A stretch of DNA of 64,000 nt from JAKLIX01 sp964605655 (GTDB lineage Bacteria; Bacteroidota; Bacteroidia; Bacteroidales; CAIXZF01), in NCBI GenBank assembly GCA_964605655.1, contig CAZSDK010000007.1, forward strand, positions 1 to 64,000. Direction: 5' to 3'. Shown piece after piece: positions 17,558 through 26,810 of this stretch (positions are counted from its first letter, which is position 1; each line of letters opens with the position of its first letter). Under the pieces are notes generated by a model that saw only the letters and a program-made list of their open reading frames with translations, did no database searches and was not told where the DNA came from. A program made the translations under genes and the position numbers.

Positions 17558-18913
17558 ATGCATCAGTTTATGAGATATATAAAATACGGGCTACTCTGTT
17601 TTGTTACGATTTTCATGACAGGCCGGACTTTCTCACAGGGAAAAGTCATCGACCAGGTGGTGGCAGTGGTGGCCGGCTATGCCATTCTCCAATCCGACAT
17701 TGAGAACCAATACTTGCAGTATAAAGCACAGGGACAGATTTCTGGCGGAGAAGAAATAAAATGCAAGATCCTTGAAAATCTTCTCTTTCAGAAACTCCTC
17801 CTTAACCAGGCTGAAATTGACAGCGTGGAAGTCACCGATGAACAAGTGGAAAACGAACTCAACCGCAAGCTAAGGTATTATATTACCCAGTTTGGATCGG
17901 AGGAGAAATTTGTGGAATTCTATAAGAAACCCATCGTTGAGTTTAAAGAGGAGTTCAGGGATGTCATCCGGGACCAAAAAAAGATAGAACAGGTTCAATA
18001 CACCATTACGAAAGACGTAAAGGTGACCCCATCAGAGGTGAAGAGCTTTTTCAACAGCATGCCGACCGACAGCATTCCGCTCATTAATGCTGAGGTGGAA
18101 ATCGGTGTGATCGTGAAGAACCCGCCCGTAAGCCTGGAAGAAAAGGTCAGGGTAAGAGAAAAACTGCAGTCAATGAGGGACCGTATTCTCAAAGGAGAGG
18201 ATTTTGCCACTCTGGCCATCATGTACTCTGAGGATCCGGGATCTGCCAGGAAAGGCGGTGAACTGGGATTTGTCGGGAGAGGAGAGTTGTACCCGGAATT
18301 TGAAGCCGTTGCCTTCAATCTGAAAAAAGGCGAAGTATCTGACATTCTGGAAACCAAGGCAGGATTTCATATCATACAGCTTATTGAAAGGAAGGGAGAA
18401 TACATTAATGTGAGGCATATACTCCTCATTCCGAAAGTCTCCTCAGAAGACCTGGTCAAGGCTAAACAAATCCTCGACAAAGCTTACAATCTGATCCAAA
18501 AAGATTCCCTCTCCTTTGAAAAAGCAGCACAGGAATACAGTGACGATCCCTCAAAGGTCAACGGTGGCCTCATGGTAAACCCAAACACGGGGACTACCCG
18601 TTATGAGATGGATGAAGTGGAACCTGCCGTTTCTTTTGCCATCGATAAAATGAATGTGGGAGACGTCTCGCAGCCGCTTCTGATGAAGACAGATGACGGC
18701 AAACAAGCTTACCGTCTGGTGTATCTCAAATCGAGGACCGCACCCCATAAAGCCACGCTGAAGGAAGATTATGACCGTATCCATCAGTGGGCCCTGGAAG
18801 AAAAAAACATGAAAACCATTGATAAATGGATCTCAGGAAAGGTAGACAAAACCTATATCAACATTATTGATTCATTTCAGCAATGTCCATTTAACCATCA
18901 TTGGATGAATTAA
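17558..18913 (+). CDS. surA: SurA-like periplasmic chaperone/peptidyl-prolyl isomerase
   Basis: A 451-residue protein with signal peptide (cleavage near TFS-QGK), a SurA N-terminal domain starting VIDQVVAVVAGYAILQSDIENQ (the usual start of mature SurA) and two parvulin domains. These are at about 175-280 (GGELGFVGRGELYPEFEAVAF, AGFHIIQLIER) and 280-395 (VRHILLIPKV ... GGLMVNPNTG). SurA chaperones beta-barrel proteins to the BAM complex. A second in-frame ATG at 17570 gives a tighter signal peptide and may be the real start. Confidence 0.87.
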   Translation: MHQFMRYIKYGLLCFVTIFMTGRTFSQGKVIDQVVAVVAGYAILQSDIENQYLQYKAQGQISGGEEIKCKILENLLFQKLLLNQAEIDSVEVTDEQVENELNRKLRYYITQFGSEEKFVEFYKKPIVEFKEEFRDVIRDQKKIEQVQYTITKDVKVTPSEVKSFFNSMPTDSIPLINAEVEIGVIVKNPPVSLEEKVRVREKLQSMRDRILKGEDFATLAIMYSEDPGSARKGGELGFVGRGELYPEFEAVAFNLKKGEVSDILETKAGFHIIQLIERKGEYINVRHILLIPKVSSEDLVKAKQILDKAYNLIQKDSLSFEKAAQEYSDDPSKVNGGLMVNPNTGTTRYEMDEVEPAVSFAIDKMNVGDVSQPLLMKTDDGKQAYRLVYLKSRTAPHKATLKEDYDRIHQWALEEKNMKTIDKWISGKVDKTYINIIDSFQQCPFNHHWMN

Positions 18914-18938
18914 TTACACGAATCAAACCCAACTATCT

Positions 18939-19904
18939 ATGCAATATCAATCGGATGTAGAAGCGCTGGATGCTTTTGTCGGAAAATATCAAACCCTTAA
19001 GAAAGAAATAGGAAAGGTAATCGTTGGCCAGGATGAAGTGGTCAAGATGGTGCTTATCAATATTTTCAGTCGCGGACATGGTCTGCTGGTCGGGGTGCCC
19101 GGCTTGGCAAAGACGCTGCTGATCAACACTATATCTAAAGCATTAGGACTCACTTACAACAGGATACAGTTCACCCCTGACCTGATGCCCTCAGATATTG
19201 TTGGTACCGAGATCCTCGACGAGACCAGGAAATTCAGGTTTGTGAAAGGGCCGATTTTTGCCAATATCATTCTTGCAGACGAGATCAACCGTACCCCTCC
19301 CAAGACCCAGTCGGCCCTTCTCGAGGCCATGCAGGAGAAGGCCGTGACCGTCGCCGGGGTCTCTTACAAGCTGGATGAGCCCTTTTTTGTACTCGCCACC
19401 CAGAACCCCATTGAGCAGGAAGGCACCTACCCCCTCCCTGAAGCCCAGCTCGACCGTTTTATGTTCAATATATGGCTCGATTATCCATCCTTTAACGAAG
19501 AGATCGACATCGTAAAAACCACCACAGCCGACATCATCAACGACGTAAATGTGGTACTGGAAAAGGAAGAGATTAGATACTTCCAGTCGTTGATCCGTAA
19601 GATCCCGGTGCCCGATAACGTGTACCAGTATGCGGTGAACCTGGCCACCATCACCAGGCCCCACACAGCAAATGCCCATGCCTGGGCTAACGCCTACCTT
19701 ACCTGGGGTGCCGGTCCCAGAGCCTCACAGTACCTGGTGATCGGTGCTAAATGCCACGCAGCACTGCACGGGAAATACTCTCCTGACATTGAAGACGTTA
19801 AAGCAGTGGCGGAAGCCATCCTCAGGCATCGTATCGTGAGAAACTACAAAGCGGAAGCTGAAGGCATGACTGAGAAAATCATCATTGAAGAACTCCTGAA
19901 ATAA
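18939..19904 (+). CDS. MoxR-family AAA+ ATPase
   Basis: The 321 residues match MoxR ATPases: Walker A GVPGLAKT, Walker B ILADEINRTPPKTQSALLEAM, sensor 1 ATQNPIEQEGTYPLPEAQLDRF. These act as chaperone-like ATPases with VWA-domain proteins. The usual downstream partners (DUF58 and Bat genes) are not here; the next gene is a membrane fusion protein. The link with the foldase genes 25 bases upstream suggests a shared envelope-quality role, which is inference. Confidence 0.92.
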   Translation: MQYQSDVEALDAFVGKYQTLKKEIGKVIVGQDEVVKMVLINIFSRGHGLLVGVPGLAKTLLINTISKALGLTYNRIQFTPDLMPSDIVGTEILDETRKFRFVKGPIFANIILADEINRTPPKTQSALLEAMQEKAVTVAGVSYKLDEPFFVLATQNPIEQEGTYPLPEAQLDRFMFNIWLDYPSFNEEIDIVKTTTADIINDVNVVLEKEEIRYFQSLIRKIPVPDNVYQYAVNLATITRPHTANAHAWANAYLTWGAGPRASQYLVIGAKCHAALHGKYSPDIEDVKAVAEAILRHRIVRNYKAEAEGMTEKIIIEELLK

Positions 19905-19983
19905 AGGCACTCGATCATCTCTACTTCATATTTTTCTGTAACGCGTTCTTTCATTTCTGACTTCTCTCTCTAATATTTTATAC

Positions 19984-21246
19984 ATGAAGAAGAAGAAACT
20001 GTATTTCTACCTGGGTGGCCTTATCGTCCTTGTCATTTTGATTTGGTGGCTTACCAGTCTTAAAACGGGTAAAGAGGACACCATCGTTGCCAAGGTGAGC
20101 TACGGTGATTTCAAGATCGCCGTTACCACCACCGGTGAACTGGAAGCTAAAAGCTCTGAGAAGATTTATGGCCCTGCCGGATTGAGAAGAGTCGGCATCT
20201 GGCAGGTGAAGATTGAAAATATGGTCACCGAAGGCACCGTGGTTGATTCAGGGCAGTTCGTAGCCAGCCTCGACCGTACAGAGATCAGCAATAAGCTCAA
20301 AGACAAGCAGACCGAGCTTGAAAAGCTGCAGTCTCAATATACCAAGACAAGGCTGGATACCTCCCTGGAACTCCGAAGTGCCCGGGACGAGCTGGTAAAC
20401 CTCAAATATGCCATGGAAGAGGCGAAGATCACCCTCGAACAGTCGAAGTTCGAACCTCCTGCCACCATCAGACAGGTGACCATAGAAATGGAAAAACAGG
20501 AAAGAAACTACGAGCAGGCGCAAAAAAATTACAAGCTCAAACTCGAAAAAGCCAAGGCCAATATGGCGGAAGTCTCAGCCTCGCTTCAGCAGGTGGAACG
20601 TAACTACCAGGACCTGATCGAAGTAGTGGAGGAATTTACGGTGAACGCCCCGAAATCGGGAATGGTCATCTATAAAAGAAACTGGGACGGAGCCAAACAA
20701 GGCGTGGGCTCGACCCTCAGCGCCTGGGATAATGTGGTGGCCACCCTGCCTGACCTTTCGGAGATGATCTCCAAAACTTACGTTAACGAAATCGATATCA
20801 GCAAGATAAAAGTCAACCAGACCGTGGAAATCGGTGTTGACGCCTTCCCTGAAAAAAAATTCACGGGCAAAGTGATAGAGGTGGCCAACATCGGGGAACA
20901 AATGCGGACCACCAATGCCAAGGTATTTGAGGTAAAGATCAAGGTCAATGAATATGATTCCATCCTCAGGCCGGCCATGACAACTAAAAACGCCATTCTT
21001 ACCGCCATCGTCCCGAAGGTACTTTTTCTACCTATTGAAGCCATCCATAATGAAGACAGCCTGACCTTCGTGTACAAAAAAGACGGAGGCAGGGTTCACA
21101 AGCAGGAGGTAATAGTGGGTCAAAGCAATGAAAATGAGATTATTATACAGGAAGGGCTGAAGCAGAACGATGAGGTGCTGATGAGCATTCCTGAAAATCA
21201 TGAGAAGCTGAAAGTCAGCAAATTGCCAAAGAAAGCCAAAAAGTGA
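19984..21246 (+). CDS. HlyD/MacA-type membrane fusion (adaptor) protein
   Basis: The 420 residues comprise a short cytoplasmic Lys-rich start, one TM helix (about 5-24), a biotinyl-lipoyl-like half-motif and a long coiled-coil hairpin (about 95-205, KLKDKQTELEKLQSQ heptads). Beta-barrel and membrane-proximal domains follow. This is the periplasmic adaptor that joins an inner-membrane pump to a TolC channel. The stop overlaps the GTG start of the permease by four bases (GTGA), so stoichiometric translation is likely. A TolC-like gene follows the permease. Confidence 0.9.
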   Translation: MKKKKLYFYLGGLIVLVILIWWLTSLKTGKEDTIVAKVSYGDFKIAVTTTGELEAKSSEKIYGPAGLRRVGIWQVKIENMVTEGTVVDSGQFVASLDRTEISNKLKDKQTELEKLQSQYTKTRLDTSLELRSARDELVNLKYAMEEAKITLEQSKFEPPATIRQVTIEMEKQERNYEQAQKNYKLKLEKAKANMAEVSASLQQVERNYQDLIEVVEEFTVNAPKSGMVIYKRNWDGAKQGVGSTLSAWDNVVATLPDLSEMISKTYVNEIDISKIKVNQTVEIGVDAFPEKKFTGKVIEVANIGEQMRTTNAKVFEVKIKVNEYDSILRPAMTTKNAILTAIVPKVLFLPIEAIHNEDSLTFVYKKDGGRVHKQEVIVGQSNENEIIIQEGLKQNDEVLMSIPENHEKLKVSKLPKKAKK

Positions 21247-22595
21247 AGCGGTACCTCTACACCCTGAACATCTCACTGGAGGCGGTTTTCATCAACAAAT
21301 CCAGGTCTCTGCTCACCGCTTTGGGTATCATCTTTGGAGTGGCTGCCGTCATCTCTATGATGGCTATTGGAAGCGGAGCGAAACAGGAGATCCTCGAACA
21401 GATAAAGCTGGTGGGGGTGAACAACATCATCATCAAACCCAAGATCAAGGACAGCAAACAATCGCAGGAAGAAGAATCTCAGCAAGCGGACAAAGGGAAC
21501 AAGGAGAGTTTCTCTCCGGGGCTCACCCTCAAAGATGCTGAGTCAATACGCAAGTATGTGCCCACAGTGACTAAGGTCAGTCCGGAGGTGAATTATGAGA
21601 CCTTTACCATTAAAGACGGTGTCCGCAGCCCGGCCAAGCTATCGGGCGTGACGCCGGACTTCTTCGAGATGTTCGGACTGAGCCTTCAGCAGGGACAGAT
21701 GTTCAACACAGAACACCTGGAAATGGGAAAACCTGTATGCATCATCGGGCCGGTGGTGAAGACCAAGCTCTTCAAGCAGCAGAATCCTATCGGCCAGTTT
21801 ATCAAATGCGGTCACGTCTGGCTACAGGTGATCGGTGTGCTCGACAACCGGAATGTGACAAAAAATGCCACCGAAAACCTCGATATCAGCGATTATAACC
21901 AGACCATCTACGCACCCATACAGACCCTTCTCCTCCGGTTCCAGAACAGGGCAGCCATCAGTTCGGAAGACCTTGGCGGTTCAGAGCTGGTGGTAGGCGA
22001 AGACTTTATCTCATTTTCTTCGTCCGGTTCAGAGGAAGGGAATACCAATGAACTGGATAAAATCACAGTCCAGGTCACTGACAGTAAATGGATTACAACA
22101 ACCACACAATTGCTGAACAGGATGATCAAACGTCGTCATTCCGATGTGGAAGACTTCGAGATCAAGATTCCCGAGCTTCTTCTTAAGCAGGAGCAACGTA
22201 CCAAGGACATCTTCAATGTGGTTTTGGGCGTTATTGCGGGAATTTCCCTCCTGGTGGGCGGCATCGGCATCATGAACATCATGCTGGCCAGCGTTATGGA
22301 AAGAATCAAAGAGATTGGGGTGAGGATGGCAATGGGTGCAACCCGCAGGGACATCATCCTCCAGTTTCTGATGGAAGCCACCCTCATCAGCCTCACGGGA
22401 GGGGTCATCGGTGTGATCGTGGGGATCGTGCTTGCCAAGACCATCACCAGTGTCACTGACATCCTAACAATTATATCAGGGTTTTCCATCGTCATTTCCT
22501 TTGGAGTGGCTGCCACCATAGGGATTTTATTTGGTTATATGCCTGCTAGGCGCGCTGCTTCTCAGGACCCCGTTGAATCTTTACGTCATGAATAA
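21243..22595 (+). CDS. MacB-like ABC transporter permease (FtsX superfamily)
   Basis: The 450-residue protein has the MacB topology: TM1 near residues 18-40 (SRSLLTALGIIFGVAAVISMM), a large periplasmic domain (about 45-315) and three C-terminal TM segments with the FtsX motif (GGIGIMNIMLASVMERIKEIGVRMA). GTG start overlapping the adaptor stop. Full MacB carries an N-terminal ATPase; here neither a fused nor an adjacent ATPase exists, so it must use one encoded elsewhere. It probably exports a peptide, lipoprotein or small molecule through the TolC-like neighbour. Confidence 0.88.
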   Translation: MKRYLYTLNISLEAVFINKSRSLLTALGIIFGVAAVISMMAIGSGAKQEILEQIKLVGVNNIIIKPKIKDSKQSQEEESQQADKGNKESFSPGLTLKDAESIRKYVPTVTKVSPEVNYETFTIKDGVRSPAKLSGVTPDFFEMFGLSLQQGQMFNTEHLEMGKPVCIIGPVVKTKLFKQQNPIGQFIKCGHVWLQVIGVLDNRNVTKNATENLDISDYNQTIYAPIQTLLLRFQNRAAISSEDLGGSELVVGEDFISFSSSGSEEGNTNELDKITVQVTDSKWITTTTQLLNRMIKRRHSDVEDFEIKIPELLLKQEQRTKDIFNVVLGVIAGISLLVGGIGIMNIMLASVMERIKEIGVRMAMGATRRDIILQFLMEATLISLTGGVIGVIVGIVLAKTITSVTDILTIISGFSIVISFGVAATIGILFGYMPARRAASQDPVESLRHE

Positions 22596-24105
22596 GCTGG
22601 ACTCAATAATGCTGAAGAACTCAAGAAAACTGAGGATATACCTTACCGGGATCATGATGTTGCTCCTTCTGCTACCATGCCAGGCCCAGGATAACAAACG
22701 CCCCCTTACCCTTGAGGATGCCCTGGTGCTTGCACGTCAGCAAAGCCGTGACGCGGTAGCCGCCAGGAACAGGTTCCTGGCCAGCTACTGGGAGTACCGG
22801 ACCTTTAAGACCCAGTATCTCCCCATGCTCAACCTGAACACAACCCTGCCCTCCGTCAGAAGGTCTCTAATCAAATACACCACCTCCGAAGGGAATGACA
22901 TCTTTGTTGAGCAGAAAGTCTCCAGTTATTCGGCCGACTTCACCCTGTCGAAGATCCTGGGATATACAGGCGGACAGATCTTTGTACGGTCAGGACTTGA
23001 ACAGATCGACAATTTCACCGACACCACTTTTTCCACTTTCCTGTCGAACCCCGTCACTATCGGTTTTTCACAGCCTGTGCTGGCTTATAATCCTTATCGC
23101 TGGGACAACAAGATCCAGCCGGTAAAATATGAAGAAGCAAAAAGAAAGTACCTGGAACAGGTGGAACAGATCAACATCAACGCTATCAATACCTATTTCA
23201 ATCTTTTACAGGCACAGCTGGCTCTTAAGATTGCTGAGACCAACTTTGCCAATTACGATACCATATATAAAATTGCCCAGGGAAGGTATAACCTGGGCAA
23301 GATCGCAGAAAATGAGCTGCTTCAGCTCGAACTCAGCTATCTCAACTCCAGAGCTGATGTGGAGACCTCTCAACTCGATCTGGAAATGAATATCTCCAGC
23401 TTCAAATCCTACTTCAGGCTGCCTGAAAACTCCGTGCCGGAGGTGAGATTGCCTTCGGGTATACGGGAGTTGAAGGTCGATGTTCAGAAAGCACTGGCCC
23501 AATCAAAAAGCAACCGCTCCGATGTGTTCGGCTTTGAACGGACCCTGCTGGAGGCCGAAAGCGCCGTACACCAGGCAAGGCTTCAGAACCGTTTCAACGC
23601 CAACCTGTATGCAGAATATGGTCTTACACAAAGCGCCCGCGACCTGGAACATGTGTACCAAAATCCGCAGGACGGGCAGGTCTTTTCCTTTGGCATTCAA
23701 ATACCGGTACTCGACTGGGGCCTGGCAAGGGGTAAGATAAAAATGGCCGAGTCAAACCGGGAACTCATACGAACCACCGTCGAACAGCAACGTATCGACT
23801 TCGACCAGGAGATATACCTTAAAGTGATGCAGTTCAATATGCAACAAAACCAGCTCATGCTTGCAGCCAAAGCTGACACTGTCTCACAGAAACGTTATTA
23901 TGTGACCAAACAAAGGTATCTGATCGGTCGCATCGATATCACTGATCTCAACATAGCCCAGACAGAGACCGATAATGCCCAGCTTTCCTATATCAACGCC
24001 TTGAGGAACTTCTGGAAGAGTTATTATGATCTCCGAAGACTTACCCTGTATGATTTCATGCAGGATCATACCATCGAGGTGGATTTCAGGGAGTTGTATA
24101 AATAG
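22588..24105 (+). CDS. TolC-family outer membrane efflux protein
   Basis: About 505 residues with signal peptide (core LLLLLPCQA before Gln) and two OEP repeats typical of TolC channels: TLEDALVLARQQSRDAVAARN near the N-terminus, long amphipathic helices with NxxA/LxLE patterns and the second repeat after residue 300. I start at the ATG at 22588, which overlaps the permease stop by eight bases; the ATG at 22609 is an alternative with a shorter n-region. Third gene of the adaptor-permease-channel operon. Confidence 0.87.
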   Translation: MNKLDSIMLKNSRKLRIYLTGIMMLLLLLPCQAQDNKRPLTLEDALVLARQQSRDAVAARNRFLASYWEYRTFKTQYLPMLNLNTTLPSVRRSLIKYTTSEGNDIFVEQKVSSYSADFTLSKILGYTGGQIFVRSGLEQIDNFTDTTFSTFLSNPVTIGFSQPVLAYNPYRWDNKIQPVKYEEAKRKYLEQVEQININAINTYFNLLQAQLALKIAETNFANYDTIYKIAQGRYNLGKIAENELLQLELSYLNSRADVETSQLDLEMNISSFKSYFRLPENSVPEVRLPSGIRELKVDVQKALAQSKSNRSDVFGFERTLLEAESAVHQARLQNRFNANLYAEYGLTQSARDLEHVYQNPQDGQVFSFGIQIPVLDWGLARGKIKMAESNRELIRTTVEQQRIDFDQEIYLKVMQFNMQQNQLMLAAKADTVSQKRYYVTKQRYLIGRIDITDLNIAQTETDNAQLSYINALRNFWKSYYDLRRLTLYDFMQDHTIEVDFRELYK

Positions 24106-24250
24106 CAACCTATCAGCACGTTCTGAAACATTTCCCCTTCCCGTTTGTTATTTAGGTGCCGGCAGGAAAACAGCCTTTGTGGCCGGCGACCATCGAGCAT
24201 CCTTACATTGAATTTTCATTAATTTATACATTTCAACAACACAACGAATT

Positions 24251-24883
24251 ATGTCAGTACTTACAGGAAGAAAGGCCCCTCATTTTGCAGCAGAGGCAGT
24301 AGTTAACGGAGGTGAATTTGCAGAAAATTTCAGCCTCGATCAGTATCTGGGAAAGAAATATGTGGTTTTCTTTTTCTATCCCCTTGATTTTACTTTTGTT
24401 TGCCCTACCGAGATCCTGGCTTTCCAGGAGAAGATAGATGAATTTGAGAAAAGGAATGTGGCAGTAGTGGGTTGTTCCATCGACTCCAAATTTTCACACT
24501 GGGCCTGGTTGAATACCGAGCTGAAAGATGGCGGAATCAAGGGAGTCAAGTTTCCCCTGGTGTCGGATCTTTCGAAAACCATTTCCACTAATTATGACGT
24601 CCTTGCCGGCGACTATGATTACTCCGATGACGGCGAGATGTTGTTCAGAGGAGCCCCCGTGGCTTACCGCGGATTGTTCCTTATCGACAAGGCCGGCGTT
24701 GTACGTCACCAGGTCGTGAATGACCTTCCCCTCGGAAGGAGCGTTTCTGAAACCCTTCGCATGATCGATGCCTTACAGCATTTCGAAGAGAACGGGGAAG
24801 TCTGCCCGGCCGACTGGCACAAAGGTGAGAAAGCCATGAAAGGCACCCACGAAGGAGTTTCCGAATACCTGGGTTCCAAATAA
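24251..24883 (+). CDS. Peroxiredoxin (AhpC/Prx1-type 2-Cys)
   Basis: A 210-residue peroxidase reducing H2O2 and organic peroxides. Peroxidatic Cys in DFTFVCPTEILAF, resolving Cys in GEVCPADWHKGEKAM, with the Prx1-type C-terminal tail. Full length. It has its own 145-base upstream gap and converges on the response regulator gene 16 bases downstream. The C-terminus resembles Prx1 more than the short AhpC of enteric bacteria. Confidence 0.95.
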   Translation: MSVLTGRKAPHFAAEAVVNGGEFAENFSLDQYLGKKYVVFFFYPLDFTFVCPTEILAFQEKIDEFEKRNVAVVGCSIDSKFSHWAWLNTELKDGGIKGVKFPLVSDLSKTISTNYDVLAGDYDYSDDGEMLFRGAPVAYRGLFLIDKAGVVRHQVVNDLPLGRSVSETLRMIDALQHFEENGEVCPADWHKGEKAMKGTHEGVSEYLGSK

Positions 24884-24899
24884 GGACAAGGTTCGATTT

Positions 24900-25643
24900 T
24901 TATTCTTCCTGCTTCAATCCCTTCTTCTGCAGAATGCTCCAAAACATTTTGCGATAAGACTCACCGATGGGAATCCGGTGCTCCAGTATGCGAATATGAT
25001 TTCTTTCTATGCTGATGATCTTATCGAGGGAAACGATAAAGGATTTATGGACCCTTACAAACAATTCGGGAGGAAGGATCTGTTCCATCCTGGTAAAGCT
25101 CATCAGGGTCATTATTCTCTTGTCGGGAAGGTGGATCCTGAGGTAATCCTTCATCCCTTCGATGAACAGTATTTCTTTGAAATTCACCTTCTCCAGCCGG
25201 TATTCCGTCTTAACGAACATGAAATCATCCCTGGACTGTTGTGACTGGGGCACTGCCTCTGACGGGTAGACCGGATGTTGTCTCACCTGGATGATCTCGT
25301 AAACCTTGTCCACAGCCTTAAGAAAACGCTCAAATGAAATGGGTTTCAGGAGATAATCAGAGACGTCGAGTTCATAACCTTTCAGTGCAAACTGGTCGTA
25401 AGCCGTGGTGAGGATCACCTTGGGATGCACCTTCAGGGTCTCCAGCATCTGTATGCCACTGAGCCCCTCCATCTGAATATCCAGGAAGATCAGGTCTATT
25501 TCATGCTGTTTAAGGAATTCTATGGCAGAAAGGGCATTATCGAACCGGGCCTCCAGCTGCAGAAAAGGGACCCGGCTGATATAATCCTCCATCTTATCCA
25601 GAGCCAGTGGCTCGTCATCAATGGCAATACAATGGATCTTCAT
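24900..25643 (-). CDS. LytTR-family response regulator
   Basis: The 247-residue protein joins a receiver domain (acidic pocket DDEP at 9-12, phospho-acceptor Asp55 in LIFLDIQMEG, Thr/Ala switch, Lys in YLLKPI) to a C-terminal LytTR DNA-binding domain (about 145-240, ILFIEGMKDYLRIHL and FVRVHKSFIVSLDKI). Its ATG overlaps the kinase stop by four bases, so this is a cognate pair. Targets are unknown; LytTR regulators bind direct repeats upstream of their regulon, and none was identified here. Confidence 0.94.
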   Translation of the reverse strand: MKIHCIAIDDEPLALDKMEDYISRVPFLQLEARFDNALSAIEFLKQHEIDLIFLDIQMEGLSGIQMLETLKVHPKVILTTAYDQFALKGYELDVSDYLLKPISFERFLKAVDKVYEIIQVRQHPVYPSEAVPQSQQSRDDFMFVKTEYRLEKVNFKEILFIEGMKDYLRIHLPDKRIMTLMSFTRMEQILPPELFVRVHKSFIVSLDKIISIERNHIRILEHRIPIGESYRKMFWSILQKKGLKQEE

Positions 25644-26671
25644 CGGATGAATAAAATAAGTTCCACATGAAATTTCCCGCTGTCGCTTCGGATTGTCAGC
25701 TCATGGGCATTGGGATACAGCAGTTCCAGACGGCGGGTCACATTCCTTAGTCCGATACCTCCCGTAGTATCTTTAACCGCTGATTTATCATTCGGAATGA
25801 AATTGACGATATCAAAAGTGACTTTCAACTCCTCTATGATGAGATTGATCCCTATTCCCTTCTCCAGCGACCTCTTTTCGCCATGCTTACATGCATTCTC
25901 AACAAAAGGGATCAGTAACATGGGTGAGATCACCTTACCATCCGGATCCCCTATCACCTTAAAACTACAGATGTCAGGTTCTTTCAGCCGGAGTTTCTGC
26001 AAGTCAATATAACTGTACAAATAATCAATTTCCTTCTGCAGCGGCACTTTCTCGGAGTTGGCGTCATACAGCATATATCTCATGATCTCCGACAGTTTCA
26101 CCACGGCATCGGTAGCTTTTCCGGCTTCCTTGGTGATGAGGGTGTGAATGTTATTGAGGGTGTTGAACAGGAAATGCGGACTGATCTGGCTCCTTAATAA
26201 GGCCAACTCACTGGCTTTGTTCTGTATTTCCAGTTCATTTTTGATCTGTTGGGTCACATACCAGTGTTTTAACAGCTTGATGGAGGCAGCCAGGAACACA
26301 ATGATGTTGATGTTGATGGCCAGCTCAAACATGGAAACATGCCAGAAGGGGTATTCTTTCACCTTTGAACCCCAGTCCAGCATCTTATCGGCAATATACA
26401 GGTTGATGGTCCTTTCGAGAATCACGATCATAAAATCCGAGACCAGGAAGGTCATCAGGAAGGTCAGATATTTATTATTCAACAAATACCTGGGGATCAG
26501 CACATAAAGAACAAAATAGGTAAATCCTATGTCTAACGGAAGGGTGGTCAACAGGGCCTGAAAGGTCTTGAAATACTGGTGCTGGTTGTACAGTCCGAAA
26601 ATGAAGGTAAAGGATGATACCACGCAGACCCAGAAGAGCAGATGGAAGAGAAATTGATGTTTGAATTTCAA
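25640..26671 (-). CDS. Sensor histidine kinase, LytS/YehU-like (His_kinase family)
   Basis: The 343-residue protein has four N-terminal TM helices (about 8-28, 44-62, 68-88 and 115-134) without a large sensor domain. A short coiled linker follows, then the PF06580-type dimerisation motif with His166 in RSQISPHFLFNTLNN and a compact HATPase domain (LLIPFVENACKHG, GGIGLRNVTRRLELLY). The open frame has no ATG or GTG before TM1; the start is TTG at 26671. The signal may be membrane state or a small molecule. Confidence 0.9.
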   Translation of the reverse strand: MKFKHQFLFHLLFWVCVVSSFTFIFGLYNQHQYFKTFQALLTTLPLDIGFTYFVLYVLIPRYLLNNKYLTFLMTFLVSDFMIVILERTINLYIADKMLDWGSKVKEYPFWHVSMFELAININIIVFLAASIKLLKHWYVTQQIKNELEIQNKASELALLRSQISPHFLFNTLNNIHTLITKEAGKATDAVVKLSEIMRYMLYDANSEKVPLQKEIDYLYSYIDLQKLRLKEPDICSFKVIGDPDGKVISPMLLIPFVENACKHGEKRSLEKGIGINLIIEELKVTFDIVNFIPNDKSAVKDTTGGIGLRNVTRRLELLYPNAHELTIRSDSGKFHVELILFIR

Positions 26672-26703
26672 GGCAGCAGGATATTGGTTCGTTTCATTCC
26701 ATA

Positions 26704-26711
26704 CAAAAATA
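26704..26711 (-). promoter_or_regulatory. possible -7 element for the two-component operon
   Basis: On the minus strand this reads TATTTTTG, matching TAnnTTTG, about 32 bases before the kinase start. No TTG is seen at the expected -33 spacing. Confidence 0.35.
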
Positions 26712-26810
26712 AGAAAGCGGGAATCAAATTAAAAGGCCTGAATCCCTGAAATATACCAATAGGCCTAAATCCGGTATCAAAGCCCGCGTATCGTCTATGA
26801 TTTAAGTGGA

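Noticed and set aside
24150..24190. GCCGGC inverted repeat after the TolC-like gene
   Set aside because: Only six bases, a self-complementary motif, and no T-run.
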